From Physcia stellaris (lineage: Eukaryota; Ascomycota; Lecanoromycetes; Caliciales; Physciaceae), in assembly GCA_018902385.1 (NCBI GenBank), contig JABSSW010000043.1, forward strand, positions 362,436 to 426,435: 64,000 nucleotides of DNA, in the 5' to 3' direction. Below are positions 1-13,041 of this stretch, one piece after another (the first letter of the stretch is position 1; the number at the start of each line of letters is the position of its first letter). Below the pieces are notes generated by a model that worked only from the letters and a program-made list of their open reading frames with translations, did not search any database and was not told the origin of the DNA. Made by a program: the position numbers and the translations under genes.

Positions 1-3000
1 TTCAAAATTTTTCAAATTAACATGTAAAATTCGTAATTGTTTGTTGCATGTTAATAATGTAAAAAATCGAAATGACATGTAACATATTTTTCATCGTTGA
101 ATTTTCGAATATTATGTTTTTTTTTATTATTCGCGAAATATTTTTTAATCGCATGATGTATAATTGTGATCACAAAAAATATTATAATAAAACGAAATTT
201 ATTGAATATGTTTTTGATGTACATTTGAAAATCGAAATTATTTTTAAAATTTTTGAAAAATATGTCGTAAATCGCGATAATTATAATGTCGACAATAAAT
301 GAAATAAATTACACAATATTTGTTAATTTTTATTATAATAATTAACACGCATTTATTTATTTTCGATTCAAAAATTTTGTAATTAAAACAAATGAAAACA
401 TGATTGTATAACAATTTCGCAATCAATTGATGAAAAATTGACAATTGTTTCGAATTTATAATACGAAATCATTATGTTATTGATTTTGCAAATTGCATTA
501 AATCGAAAAATGTCGATTGAATCGTATATTTATGTTAACGTTAATGTATTTGTATATTTTTTATATAAATAATTTTACGATTTGCGTTTCGAAATTTTGC
601 GATACATTCATGATTTTCGAATATTTTTTTATGTTACGTTTAAACATTTGTTTGCATTTTTTTTACATTTTCAAAATAAAATCGTTGATTGCATCGAAAT
701 TATGTTTTATTCAAATGTTTAATTTGATTTTGATACATTTATTGAATATTAATGTTTGAAAAAAAATTCGTTTTATCAAATATGCATGTTCATCATTTAA
801 AAAAAATGTTTTTTCGTCGTTTAGTAATTTTTCAATATTATTGTGTAATCGATGTTTTTTTCGAACGTTCATGTAACAAAAAATTTTGTCGAAAAAAATG
901 TCAATTCATATTACGTCGATATTTTCGATTGTTCGTTTTTGATAAAAAAAATGAAATCGTTTGATTTGTTTCGATTCAATATCGATTGTTTTTTTACAAA
1001 TAATATAAAAATGTTAAAAATATCGATTGATATCGAAATTTTAATTTGTAAATAATTCAATACGTTGTTGAATTATTCATGAATAATTTAATTTACAACA
1101 ATTGTCAAACGTCGTTTTGATGTAATATTCATGTTTTTTTTTTGAATTTTTATTGTTGTTGTCGTTTTTTGTATCGATTTCGTCGTTCGATATATTTTTA
1201 AAATTATTCGAAATAATTTTGCGTTTTTTGAATAATTTTTGTACGTTTTTTTTGCAATTGTATTTAAATATATTTTATTATGTGCATGCAAATAATGAAT
1301 TTGTTTTTAGATTAACAATATCATTTGATTGAATAATTTAATTTATGAACAATTAATTACAACATTAATTATCGCAAAAAAAAACAATTTCGAATATCGA
1401 TTGTGAATGTTGTACGTGAAATTTCGTATTGTCGATTTTCGCGTTTTTGATTCGATTTAATTTATTTGAAATTATTGAATTAATCAATCGAATCAATCGT
1501 GAATCGAAAACATTATATTGAATTTTGATATAAAAACACAAAAATTGAAAAATAAATGTGTTACAATCAACGCGACATCAAATATGTATCAAAAATAAAA
1601 AAATAAAAAAATAAACAATGCAGTTTAACGCGAAACGTTTTTAATTGTGATTGACGAAATTGATTAAACAAATTTTTTGTCGTCGATTAAAACAACGATT
1701 ATTTGTTTTGATCGTCAAATTATTTTGTTATTTAACGTGTTTCGCGAAAATTTAAATTTATTGATTTTTATCGTGTTTTATCAAATATACGAACATGTTA
1801 TTTATTTTTCGTTTAATTGTTTGTATTTTACAAAATTGTGCGATTGAAATCAAATAAATTATTAAAACAATTTCAAATATATTAAATTATTATTTATATC
1901 AAACATGATTTTTTTTGCGATCGAAATGTTCGATTATAACGATTAACATCGACAAAAAAAATGAAATATCGTTTTTCGTTATATTGATATTTTTTTTAAC
2001 ATAGTTTTTTTTTAAATTTCGAATTCAAAAATTTTAATGAACGATAAATAAAACGACGACAATAATATTTATCGCAATCGTTGTTTTTTATAATTTGTAT
2101 TTTGCGATATTTTTCGAAATATTTAAAATTAAAAACACAATTGCGAAAATTGACAAATTGTTATAAACATTTGATTGCGACAATTCAAAATTTTCGCAAC
2201 ATTATTATTTTTGATGTTAAATTGAAATTCGAAATATAACAAAATATTCGAATTAAAATTAAATCAATCAACGTCGTATTTCGATCGCATTTAAATCGAT
2301 TTGAACATTTATAAATTGTTTTCAATCGTATTCAATGATTTTAACAACAATTGAATGATATTAAAAATAAATATCGACAATGTTTGAATATCATTTATAA
2401 ATCGTGCGATCGCGAAAATTTTCAACATTCGAATACGATTTTCAAAATTTTCACAATTGACGTAATTGTAAAAAATTATATATTGTTTGACATCGAATCA
2501 AATTTGTATTAAATTCAATTTGTTTTCAATTATATTTTCAATTTTTTTGATTTTATTTAGATATATTTTTTGTTGCAATTTTCGTTTTCGATTTTTATGA
2601 ATCGAAAAAAACGAAACAAATCGTGAAAAAAAAATAAACAATAAAAAAAACAATAAAAAATTGAAAAATGATTTGAATACGAAAAATAAATTGAAAATAA
2701 AAATTGAATTGTTAACGAAAAATGAATTGAAAAAAAAAAAAAAAAATAAAAATCGAATTAAAAAAAATGAAAAAAAAAACGAAAAATGAATTGAAAACGA
2801 AAAAAATGAACAAATAAAAAATCGTTGTTGTTGCAACGATTCGCATAATGATATTAACGTTAATATAATTAATATTTTGAATCGAATTGATCGTAAAATA
2901 TTAATTTTTTGAAAAATTGTGCGTCGATTATTTTTATAATTCGTTATGTTAATTTTTAATACAAATCGTTTAATCAAAATGTTTTTTTTTATTTGCATTG

Positions 3001-3847
3001 ATGATTTATTTTGATTTAATTTAATAAAAAATTGCAAATAATAAAATTTATAAAAATATATTTCGAAAATCGCGATTTTTCAAAAACGAAAAAAATTGCA
3101 TCGTTGATTTTTGACATTTTTCAATTCATATAATTCGCAATGTATGAATTTCAATTCGAAATTTATTTTCATATTTTTTTTTCAATATTTGTACAAATTT
3201 ATCAAATTTCAAATATTTTATCGTGATTTTTCAAAAAAAATATTTGAAAAAATTATGTTTTTTGATCGACACATTTCGTTATAACAATTTTTTTTTTCGA
3301 AAAAAAAATGCAATTGTATCGAAAACAACATTGAATAAATAAAATTTTATAATAAAATTATTATTGTATAATTTTTCGAATAATATTAAATTTGTACGTT
3401 TTTTTTTGCAATTGTTGTTGATTTTTTTAATTCAATAAAACAAATATGTTTTTTTTATGCGAAATCAACGTTTTCGAATATTGTAAAAAAAAAAATTTTG
3501 ATTGTAATAAAAATCGATTACAATTTTTTTTTGATATTAACATGATTAAATTTGTCATTTAATATTTCATTTTTAATCAAATTTTTTTTCAAAAAAACGT
3601 ATATTATTTTGTACGTTTTTTCGTTTATTTTTAAATCAATACGAATACGATCATTTGTTCAATAATTTACGTTCAATTTTTTTCAATTTTTTTTTACGAA
3701 AAACATTGAAAATAATTATTGTGATCGATATTTTCGATATGTAATTCGCATTCGCACGAACGCGTTAAACAAACAATTAAACAAATAATTAATATATAAA
3801 TTTGCGAATGATGTCGAATTTGATCGTCGAATTGCACGTTGTGTAAT
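1..3847. other. Hypermutated AT-rich block without recognisable genes
   Basis: This stretch is extremely AT-rich and almost free of CC, CT, GG and AG dinucleotides, while CA, TG and CG are frequent. That is the signature of the RIP-like process seen across the window. Open frames here are short and Phe/Asn/Ile/Lys-rich, and none resembles a known family. An A-rich purine run at about 2630-2830 gives a long Phe-rich frame on the minus strand that is composition only. The block is probably transposon DNA mutated beyond recognition. Confidence 0.8.
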
Positions 3848-4530
3848 TGTTATAACACAAAATCAAATTAAATAATATAAATTTAAATCGAATATTTTGA
3901 CATGATTTTTGACAAAAATTCTGTCGTTATTTTATATTAAATGAATGATAATCAAACAATTGATTCGCAATTATTGTACATAAATTGACATTTTGTCGTT
4001 CATAATTTTTAAATTAATCGAAATTCACATATCATGTTTGATAATTGATAACATTATTCAAACGATAATTTGTACGTAAACAAATTGATATCATCAATTG
4101 TTTTTAACGTATCAATTTTCGAAATAACACAAAACGATTTTAAATATCAATTATTTATTATCGTTGTAATTTGATTTTATCGTCGAAAACTTTATTGTTT
4201 TTTCGATTTGACGTGTCGATCGAAATCAATTATCAACAACAAATATTCAATTGAAAATGAAAATTTCAATTAAGTTTTTTATTTTTTTAACAATTTTCAA
4301 CAAAAACGATTGATTTTTTTTTAATATTCAAAACATTTCGATTTTTCGTGAAAATTCGTATTGTCATCGTTCAATGACGACGCATTTAAATGTCAATTTA
4401 TTATCGAATTTTTGTTCGATTCGAACAATTCAATTTAACGATTTTATTTGTTTTTTCATCAACAAATTATTTGTTCAACAAGTTTTGAAAATTTCAATTC
4501 GTTTTTTTTTCTGTTTTGTTTATCATTTTT
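3848..4530 (+). repeat. Inverted LTR-like copy at the left end of Gypsy A
   Basis: It starts with TGTTATAACA and matches the reverse complement of 10765-11441 along its whole length, with differences mainly C/T and G/A. It lies in the opposite orientation to the adjoining pol remnant, which breaks off near 4510 at the repeat edge. It could be a solo LTR inserted in reverse, or the product of an inversion or recombination. Confidence 0.7.
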
Positions 4531-5804
4531 TTAAAGAAAACGCGAACGATTGTAAAAATCAATTTCGACAAATATTGATTCGAATTGTGCAATAAACACA
4601 ACGAAATAAATTCGTTATGTTGATGACAATTTCAATCGATACGTTAAACGTTCGATGCGTTCAAAAATTCGAAATAATTCGCAACGTTGTTGAAATAATT
4701 TCGAATTTGATTTGTCAAACAGTTTGTAATTTTTGTTGAATTGTAAATAAATTTTTTCATTTTGTTTTAATCGAATAAAAATATAACGTGAATCATAATA
4801 TATTTTGATTTTGACAATTGCAAAATTCGTGATATCGACAATTTTTTGTTGATATTTCATGCGTTGAATTGACAAATTCTGTACATTTGTTGTGTTAAAT
4901 GCGATTAAATTTGATATCGCGTTTTTGATTTTGAATTCGTATATGATTTTATTGAATGATAAATTTGTAACGATGTTAAACGTGTTGTTTAGTTGAATTT
5001 GAATTGCAAAAAAAAATTAAAATGTAATCGATGTTCGAAAATTCGATGACGAAATATTTGATAACAATTTCAACAATTTGATTGATTCGTTTTGACGAAT
5101 CGTTCGTTTGCGAATGATATGTCATTGAAATTAACAATTTCGTGTTTAATTTGATGAAAAACATTTGTCAAAAATTCGACATGAATTTTGAATCACGATC
5201 GAAAATTATAGTTTTAAACATTTTTCAATCGACGATTAATAGTTTGTTCAATAATGCGTTGATTCATTTTTTCGTTTCATAAATGTTTTTGTCGAAAATC
5301 AATGAAATTCGACGAAAATATTTACAAATTGCGAACATAACAATGTTCATTTCGTCAAATATAATTAAAATGAAATCAATGACAATGATATGAAACGAAC
5401 GCGAAACGAATGTGATAAACATGAATTTTTCGTACAATCGATAACGTTTAAATTTGTGTTAATTGACAAATAAAACAATGTTCGATATATTTTTTAATTT
5501 TTCGCGAAAATCGAAATATGTATAACGTATTGAAAATTTTGTCATAATATCGATGAATTTTTGAATGTTAATTCTGATTATAAATTAAACGAAATATTTT
5601 TCGTTTCATTGTGACAAATATACACGATCGACGCGAATCAATGTCAACGTGATATATAATGTCATTCGTATTTATCGCGAAATTGATTTTTGTTTTGAAC
5701 TTTTTTGATATAAATTTCGTATCGTCATTTTTTTGCTCATTGACGTTTCGATTTTTTACGTTGTTTTCGAACGACGACGAAATTTGAAAATTTCGAATCG
5801 ACAA
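4510..5804 (-). pseudogene. Gypsy A integrase and GPY/F remnant
   Basis: Three blocks read on the minus strand. The first, at 5804-5568, holds the segment leading into the integrase HHCC domain (YHVDIDSRR). The second, at 5164-4976, holds the catalytic-core region around YHSQTNDSSKRINQ, which corresponds to the conserved H-P-Q-T-D-G stretch of retroviral-type integrases. The third, at 4875-4510, is the post-integrase region with QRCELF and RLTYRLKLSST. Just after that motif a stop occupies a position where relatives have Trp, and recognisable coding sequence continues to about 4510. Multiple stops make it non-functional. Confidence 0.75.
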
Positions 5805-7100
5805 TTTTTGTTTTTTTTTTGCATTCGAATCGTCAACGATTTTAACATTTTAATCATGTTTCGTCATGTTTTTTTTTTTTGATATTCGTTTTTGATTTTT
5901 TTTTTAAATTTTTCGACATGACAATAAGAATGTTTTGAAAAGCGTAACAGTCGAAATTATTCGAAAAATCGATTATTTCGTCATGATATGTGTTCAAATC
6001 GAATTTATTTTTTGAATTTTTATCGATTTATTTATTTTCAAACGTTAATTTTGATAACGCATTCGAAATCACATGATTTTTTTTATTTATATTTCATTTT
6101 CAATTTAAATTGTGACAAATAAATTGAAACACGAACAAAACGAAAATTGAATTTATCGATGTTGTTCGAATTCATCGTGATTTGTTTAACGATAAAAATA
6201 TTGACGACATGATTCGTGAATACAACAATGATATTTTTGATTGTTTTTATCATATGTCGAATTTTTTTGACAATTCATATTAAATCACACATTTCGAATT
6301 CGATGAATCAATATTTGATTTCGATTTCGTTCAACATTCGATTTAAAAATAGAATAAATTCGATATCGTTACGTTTGAATTTGTTTGAATTATTGTTTGT
6401 TTTGAAATGATAAATTATCGCGTCGAATTCGCGTCGTTTAAACGCGTCGATGTCGATGTACAATTTTCGATCGAAATTGAAATGTATCAAAAATGAAATT
6501 TTGTTAAAAATTTTTGCAATAATCGATATGATTTTAATTTTTCAATTGAAAAATTGTTTATTACAATTTTTGCGAATAGATTTTGCGAATGATGTTTTTG
6601 TTGAAAAAATTGACGTAAAAATAAAATTTTGCGACGTTATAACGCGTTCGTTTTTGAATATAAAACGCGACGAATTTTCGTAATCATTTTGTTAAATTTA
6701 AATAAATTTTCAAATTTTTCAAAATATAAAAAAATTCAATTTAATTATTGTTTTCAATTTATCGATTGCGATAATGAAATCAAAAACGTCAATTTTTTGA
6801 TCAAAAAATGCGATCGTAAAATAGTCGAAAAATGATTTTTCGACGACAAATTAATTTCATAAATATTAATCGTTCGAATATCGAATGAAAATGAATCATA
6901 TGTTTTTCAAAAATATTGAAAAAAACGATAATGTCGTTTACGTAAACACGAACAAATTCGCGAAAATTTCGAAAAATAAAATCGATTCGTCGTTGTACGT
7001 ATGATGATGAATTTTTGAAATTCATCACGACGACGTTAAATTGTTTTTGTTTTTTATGTGAAACGACGATAAATTTATGTTTGTTTGCAAATTTTATCAA
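5805..7100 (-). pseudogene. Gypsy A reverse transcriptase and RNase H remnant
   Basis: Positions 7100-6801 encode an RT palm fragment with RRIDFIFRNFREFVRVYVND. The YxDD catalytic box reads YVND, so one catalytic Asp has become Asn, a G-to-A change on the coding strand. Positions 6490-6308 encode the start of RNase H, with YIDIDAFKRREFDAIIYH followed by FILFLNRML, a common arrangement in fungal Gypsy elements. The stretch between them is in pieces. No intact polymerase is possible. Confidence 0.75.
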
Positions 7101-7496
7101 TTATTGATGAAAAAAATTCGCAACGTCAAAAACGAATATGAATTTGCATTCGACGACAATTGAAATAATGTTTGATTGAAAAAACATAAAATAAAAATCG
7201 ATTAAAATGATTTTGTTTAATTCGCGTATATTCACGACGATTCGATTTTTGCGTTTTAAATCATTTGATTCAAATATTGTTTTTTATATTGCGAAAACAA
7301 AATAATCATGCGAAATGAATTGATTGATGTATTTTATGCGATTTTGAACGTGCAATTTATCGAAAATTTCATCAACGAGTTTTCGATTTGCAAAATCGAA
7401 AAAATAAATTTTCGTTGTTTCAATTTTCGCGTCGAATTTGAATTCAATTGATATTCATTTTTCAAACGAAATTCGTACAATAAATTCGTTATCATT

Positions 7497-8501
7497 TTAC
7501 AATTTTGAATAATTTTCGATTACATTTGCAAATTTAATTCGTGCGTTAATATCATCGTAAATCGTGATATTTGCAAACAAAATTTTTTCAAAATTAATGT
7601 TTGAATTTGAAACAAAATTGTTAAAATTTTCGCTCGAATTAATTGAAAAATTGATCGCAAAATTGAAATTTGTATCGACGAAATTAATCGCGATCGCATC
7701 GTGCAAATTTTTATAATTAATCGCGATAATCGCGTCAACGATCAAAATCGAAACATCAAATTTCAATGTTTGTTTGAATCAATTTTTAAAAACAAATTTA
7801 TGAACATTAACAATTAAATGAACGTATTTCGAATTAATTAAATAACATTTTTTTTTTCGTATTTTTGTACGAATTTCAAACGCGTATTTTTGAAAATGTA
7901 AACATTTTCAAAATTGACGTTGTTAATTTGAATCATTTTTGTATAAACATCGATAATATGAAAAAATACGTTTTCATTTAAATTTAATCGTTCAATTCGC
8001 GAAAACGTGAACATAAAATCGCGTTCAATAAATAAATTATTTTTTTCACGTAATTTGAAAAAAATCGTAAAAATTGATTTAATTGAAATTTTAATAATTT
8101 CGTTGACACGAATCACGCGTTTGATCGACGATTCAACATTAATGACATTTAATTGAATTTTAATGTTTTTGCAATTTTCAATGATAATCATTTGTTTGTT
8201 TACATTTATATTCATTCGTTTTGAATTCAATATATCATTGTCAAAAAAAATTTTGTTTTAATTTTTTCATTATGTAAATTTGTCGAGTGAACGTGACAAT
8301 CGCATTTTCGTCATTAATCGAGATTTCGAAAATTCGAAAAATTAATGATATATGATTCGTCGTGATTATGACGACATTTTCGATATCGCGAATTTTGAAA
8401 AATTTCATGATTTGTCGCGCATGAATTCGATAATCAAATATTTTTTGCATCAGAAATTTGCGATCGATTAATGACGTATCGCATTCGATATCGACGCACA
8501 T
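7497..8501 (-). pseudogene. Gypsy A protease and linker remnant
   Basis: Positions 8501-8241 encode a retropepsin-like fragment whose active-site region reads VDIECDTSLIDRKFL. The D-T/S-G triad has lost its Gly, as expected when GG becomes GA/AA. Positions 8230-7838 and 7766-7497 hold the linker between protease and RT that is typical of this fungal Gypsy lineage (KLREKNNLFIERDFMF). The relative order fits a minus-strand element. Confidence 0.65.
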
Positions 8502-8744
8502 ATCAATAAAAAATTGTTTTATGTTTGTTTTTATCGTGACGTAACGTTACGAACGAAATTCGAAATTGAATCGTGTATTTGTTTTAACATTTGATTGTAT
8601 GATAAATGTTTGATAATTATGAGCATTTTTCGTCGACGATGTGTCAAATTTAATCGAAATTGTTTGACACGAACGCAAATGTCGATGAAATTTGTTATTA
8701 AAATAAAATTTCGATTGACAACGTTTGCATGAATAGATTTTTGT

Positions 8745-10129
8745 TTATTTGATTGAAATATTCACAAAATACTCGAATGATTCATGAATTACATAATTTT
8801 CATTAAATTTTTGAATTTCGAAATGTTTTTCGTCATGATATTTATCATTTATTATAAATATTTTTGACGCGTTTTCAATATTCATGTTGTAATCATTTTG
8901 ATAATTTTTTTCATCGAGTTTGAATAATTGTTTTTGCTTTTTTTTTCGCAAAATACGTTCGTCGATATAATGTTTCATTTTGATTTGACGTTTTATTTTG
9001 ATTGAAATAAATATCTTGTTTAAACGAAAACGAAAATGAATTTGAAAAATCAACAAAATATTGATTAAAACGTAAAAATTGCGAATATTGAAATCGCGAA
9101 TCGAACGTGTTTCGATTTTTTTGAATTTCGTTTTGTTGCGTTTGTTGAAATCGATATTGTTGATTTTCGTATGAACGTTTTTGCATATTTTGTGTCGATT
9201 GTTGTCGATTTGAATAGTTTGACTGATACGAACGCTGTTGAAAAATGTAAACGTTATTTTGTTTTTCAAATTGATACGATATCGAATGTTGAATTTGACG
9301 AAATTGCGAAAAAAATTCATTGAAATTTTCGTAATTTACATTACGTTTATTGATGAAAAAAAAAATATTATACGAATCGAATGATGTTGACAATGTTGAT
9401 AATTGAAAACGATAAATAAATTGAAAACGACGTTCGTTTTCGTGTTGAAAATAAAAACGATATCGATTTTCGATGTTTCATTATATTTTTTTTTATCATC
9501 AAATTGTTGAAAAAATTCATTCATAATAATTTTTTCTGTCGATTTAATTAAATTTCGTCGAAATTTTAATTTCAATTCATTGTAAATTAAATAAAATTGT
9601 GAATAAATTGATATCATAATCGATTTAACATTTTTGATTATTATTTCGACGAAATCGAATGATTTTTTATGTTTGCGAACATTTTTTATAATGTATTTTT
9701 TTTCGTGATCATCGTCAACGTCGTGAACGACGATTTTTTATAACGTTTTAACAACAAACGTTTTCATTTTTTTACGTTTTTTTTTAATTTGATCAAATTT
9801 TTTTGATCGTCATTGACGATTTCAATATATTATCGTAATGCATGATCACGCATACAATTATAAAAATTTGTTCGAATCACATCAACATTTTTGAATAATG
9901 TCATATTTTTAATTTTTTCAATATAAAAATGAATATTTCGAAAATATGTATTTTTGCTCGAATGTTCGATCGAATTGTCGATAATAACGTTTTTTTTTTT
10001 CGTATCACGAATCGAAAAATTTTGTTTTTTGAACATTTTATTTGACGTCATCGTCATTGTCAAAAAATTCGATTGAATTTGATGATTCGACAAAATTTTG
10101 AAATTTTGTTTGAACATCGTTTCGAACAT
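8745..10129 (-). pseudogene. Gypsy A gag remnant
   Basis: Overlapping minus-strand frames (10129-9830, 9617-9336, 9393-8911, 9320-8745) sit where gag should be, between the 5' LTR and the protease. The segment at about 9393-8911 is Gln/Asn/Tyr/Arg-rich, like the disordered region found in many fungal gag proteins. I see no intact zinc knuckle. Gln codons are abundant and intact, which fits a mutator that spares CpA. Confidence 0.55.
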
Positions 10130-10764
10130 TTGTAATCAATGTTTGAAAAATTTGTCATTGTTGTTGCGTGAATTTCGTGTTTTGTCAATTGTTATTTTCA
10201 TTCGTCATGTTTGTATTAAATGCAAAAATAAATTCGATATTTTTTGTGTTTCGAAAAATAATATTCAACGAAATTATGATGTTGTTTCGTCGTTGAAAAA
10301 ACGACGTCGACGAAATGATTTGAAATTTACGACGTAAATTTTTCGAAAAATGAACGTAAAAAATATCAAAAAAAATATTTACAATCGTCGATTTTAAATC
10401 AAAAATGAATGACGTAATTCGATCATTAATTCAATCGAAAAATGATTGATTGTTTCGATACGTTTCGATGACGATCACGAAAATTTTAAAATTTTTGCGA
10501 AAACGAATTTTGTCGACGATTCATTTTGCTGAATAAACAATGTTTGTTGAAATTGAATGATTAATGACAAATAACGATGTTAATTTAAAACAATTAATTA
10601 CGATATTGTTTACAATAGCTTTTGTTGATGTATTGACAAAATAAATTCGATTAATTGTATCGATGTAATCGAATAATTCAAACGCAATGCGAATGATTTG
10701 TGATGTAAAAACAATCAAAATGATTTAAATGAAAATGATGTGTCGTATTGAAATTTGAAATAAA

Positions 10765-11441
10765 ATGATAATAAACAAAACAAAAAAAGAAAAACAAATT
10801 GAAATTTTCAAAATTTGTTGAACAAATTATTTGTTGATGAAAAAACAAATAAAATCGTTGATTTGAATTGTTCGAATCAAACAAAAACACAATGATAAAT
10901 TGACATTCAAATGTGTCGTCATTGAACGATGACAATGCGAATTTTCACGAAAAATCGAAATGTTTTGAATATTTGAAAAAAAAATCAATCGTTTTTGCTG
11001 AAAATTGTAAAAAAAATGAGAAATTTGATTGAAATTTTTATTTTCAATTGAATGTTTGTTGTTGATGATTGATTTCGATCAACACGTCAAATCGAAAAAA
11101 CAATAAAATTTTCGACAATGACAACGACAACGATGATAAATAGTTGACATTTAAAATCGTGTGTTATTTCGAGAATTGATACGTCAAAAACAATTGATGA
11201 TGTCGATTTGTTTACGTACAAATCATCGTTTGAATGATGTTATCAATTGTTATGCGTAAAATGTGAATTGATTTATTTTGAAATTATGAACGACGAAATG
11301 TCAATTTATGTACAGTAATTGCGAGTCAATTGTTTAATCATCATTCATTTAGTATGAAACGATGACAAAATTCTTGTCAAATGTTTTGCAAGAATATTCG
11401 ATCTAGTTTCAAATCATTCAATCTGATTTTATGTCATAACA
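10765..11441 (-). repeat. Probable 5' LTR of Gypsy A
   Basis: On the minus strand it begins TGTTATGACA at 11441, a normal LTR start, and it lies upstream of gag in the coding orientation. It is the reverse complement of 3848-4530. It keeps more CT/AG dinucleotides than the left copy, so it is less mutated. Confidence 0.65.
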
Positions 11442-11678
11442 ACGATGCAAAAATCATTGAAAAAATGAAAATGACGAAACGAATAATATTTGATTGATAA
11501 AAAGCGAACTGTTCGAACTCAAAACTTGTTAAAATAGAAATAATTCATTGATTATATCGATGATGATGCTAAGTGTACAAAATTTGAAATTGAGATTTTC
11601 ATCCGGCTTTCTGCAGCTCTAACTCTAGATGAATTAACTGCAACAGATATTTCATGATCTGATAATAAGAAAAGAGAA

Positions 11679-11890
11679 TAATTAGCACAGATGTAAATCG
11701 TACGAAATCGAGATTCAATGAGATCAATTATCAGAATCAATGAAGCAGATGTAAGATGACTTCAATTATGACTAAACAGAAAAATGTTACAAATGATTAT
11801 GTAAAAAGTCAAATGTCAAGCATTTAAAACTAATCACGTGCAATCTGTCAATTGACTTTTCAATCAATTTTTTGTTATTTCTTTTCAACA
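11679..11890 (-). repeat. 3' LTR of Gypsy B (mutated copy)
   Basis: Direct repeat of 19446-19657. All differences are transitions towards A or T: CC to TC or TT, GG to GA or AA, CT to TT, AG to AA. All CA and TG dinucleotides are retained. The copies diverge immediately after CAACA. Confidence 0.9.
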
Positions 11891-12240
11891 ACTTTCTTAC
11901 ACAACAGATCGTTGCTTTCAGCGACAATCTACTAATCTTTTTTTGAGCGACAGCGTCGATATTCATACGTCATCGCTATCTTGTCATTGAATTTCAGACA
12001 GATTAGTGAAATGTGTGATCGTTCAGCAATTTTCGAAACATCAAGATCATTGAAGAAATTTACATCAAATAATAAACAAAAATTCAATTTGATCAGCAGA
12101 TTTCGCATACGAAATATCGCTTCGCAAATTCGAAGTGTCGAAATCGTATGCTGATTCGAAAATCTCGTTTTTGAACGATTTGAAATCTTGCAATATATCG
12201 ATGACGTAACTTCGATTTGTATAACAATTAAATGAATTTT

Positions 12241-13041
12241 TTATCGATGCTTGATCGAAATCGAATCATACTGAATAAATTGCTCAAGTGATTTTTTGAC
12301 TTTTCGCTTTTGCTTCGCTTTTTTCATCGCCTTTTTTCTCGTTTTTCTCAAGTTTTTCATGATTGATAAAACCTTCTCGTTGACCGAGCGCAAGTATTTT
12401 TCACGAGCAAAAAAAGATCGTAAATGATCATCGTGAAACTGATTCGAAATTTTCTTATCATCGAGTTTCAAGAAATGATAACTGAATTCGTGTTCGCTTG
12501 TTGAATCAACAATAACAAACGACTCACGTCATCGAAATACGTTCTTGTCAAAAATGAGATTGATGTCACGAAAAAACACGTATTGATCGAGCACGAATAG
12601 TTTGAACTTGATTTCACGATCGTAACGTTTTTTCATGCGTTGTTTGATTTTCGTCATGCGTTTTATCACATTTTTATGAACTTTTTCGCGTTTAGTCATA
12701 TGATTTCATATCAGCGATAACATCTCGTCAGAACTGAGAAGCATTATCTTTTCGAACAATTGTAAAAATTGTACAAATCGAACGACGACGAAATTGAAAA
12801 ATTCGATATCATGCAAAATCTGATTGAAAATGTATTCAAAATGCTTTATGTGACGATCGTTACAGACAGAAATTGCTCGTCGAAAAATATCAAGAAAGTT
12901 CTCGTTGAATTTCTTCATCTTGTTCATAGCATGTCTGAATATTTTATTGTTCCGTTCAATCATATCGACGAATTTGTGAAACTGATTTGAAACAAGTATA
13001 CAAATAATGTCACGATCATCAAGCATATCTTTCATTTTCAT
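12241..13041 (-). pseudogene. Gypsy B integrase remnant
   Basis: Positions 13041-12706 encode an integrase-core fragment with FVDMIERNNKIFRHAMNK and a downstream arginine-rich helix, matching the region after the catalytic DDE aspartates where host-like helices sit. Positions 12471-12241 encode the C-terminal tail, which is strongly basic (runs of Lys/Arg) and may bind DNA or chromatin. Stops occur between the blocks. Confidence 0.65.

Larger units (their letters stand above)
3848..11441 (-). mobile_element. Gypsy A: degenerate Ty3/Gypsy retrotransposon with inverted end repeats
   Basis: Minus-strand fragments occur in canonical Ty3/Gypsy order from high to low coordinates: gag (10129-8745), protease (8501-8241), RT (about 7100), RNase H (about 6490-6308), integrase (5804-4976) and the post-integrase GPY/F region (4875-4510). 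Every part is cut by stops and CC/CT/GG/AG are almost absent. The end repeats (3848-4530 and 10765-11441) are about 680 bp each and are reverse complements of each other, not direct repeats, so the element has been rearranged. The right copy has the orientation expected of a 5' LTR. Pol stops abruptly where the left copy begins. The family call is firm; the exact ends are inferred. Confidence 0.8.

Noticed and set aside
2498-3037. 179-residue minus-strand frame
   Set aside because: Almost only Phe, Ser, Leu and Ile from an A-rich/T-rich tract; composition artefact.
1-11500. Mitochondrial or centromeric origin of the AT-rich block
   Set aside because: The Gypsy remnants and dinucleotide pattern explain it; no mitochondrial genes or centromere-specific repeat are seen.
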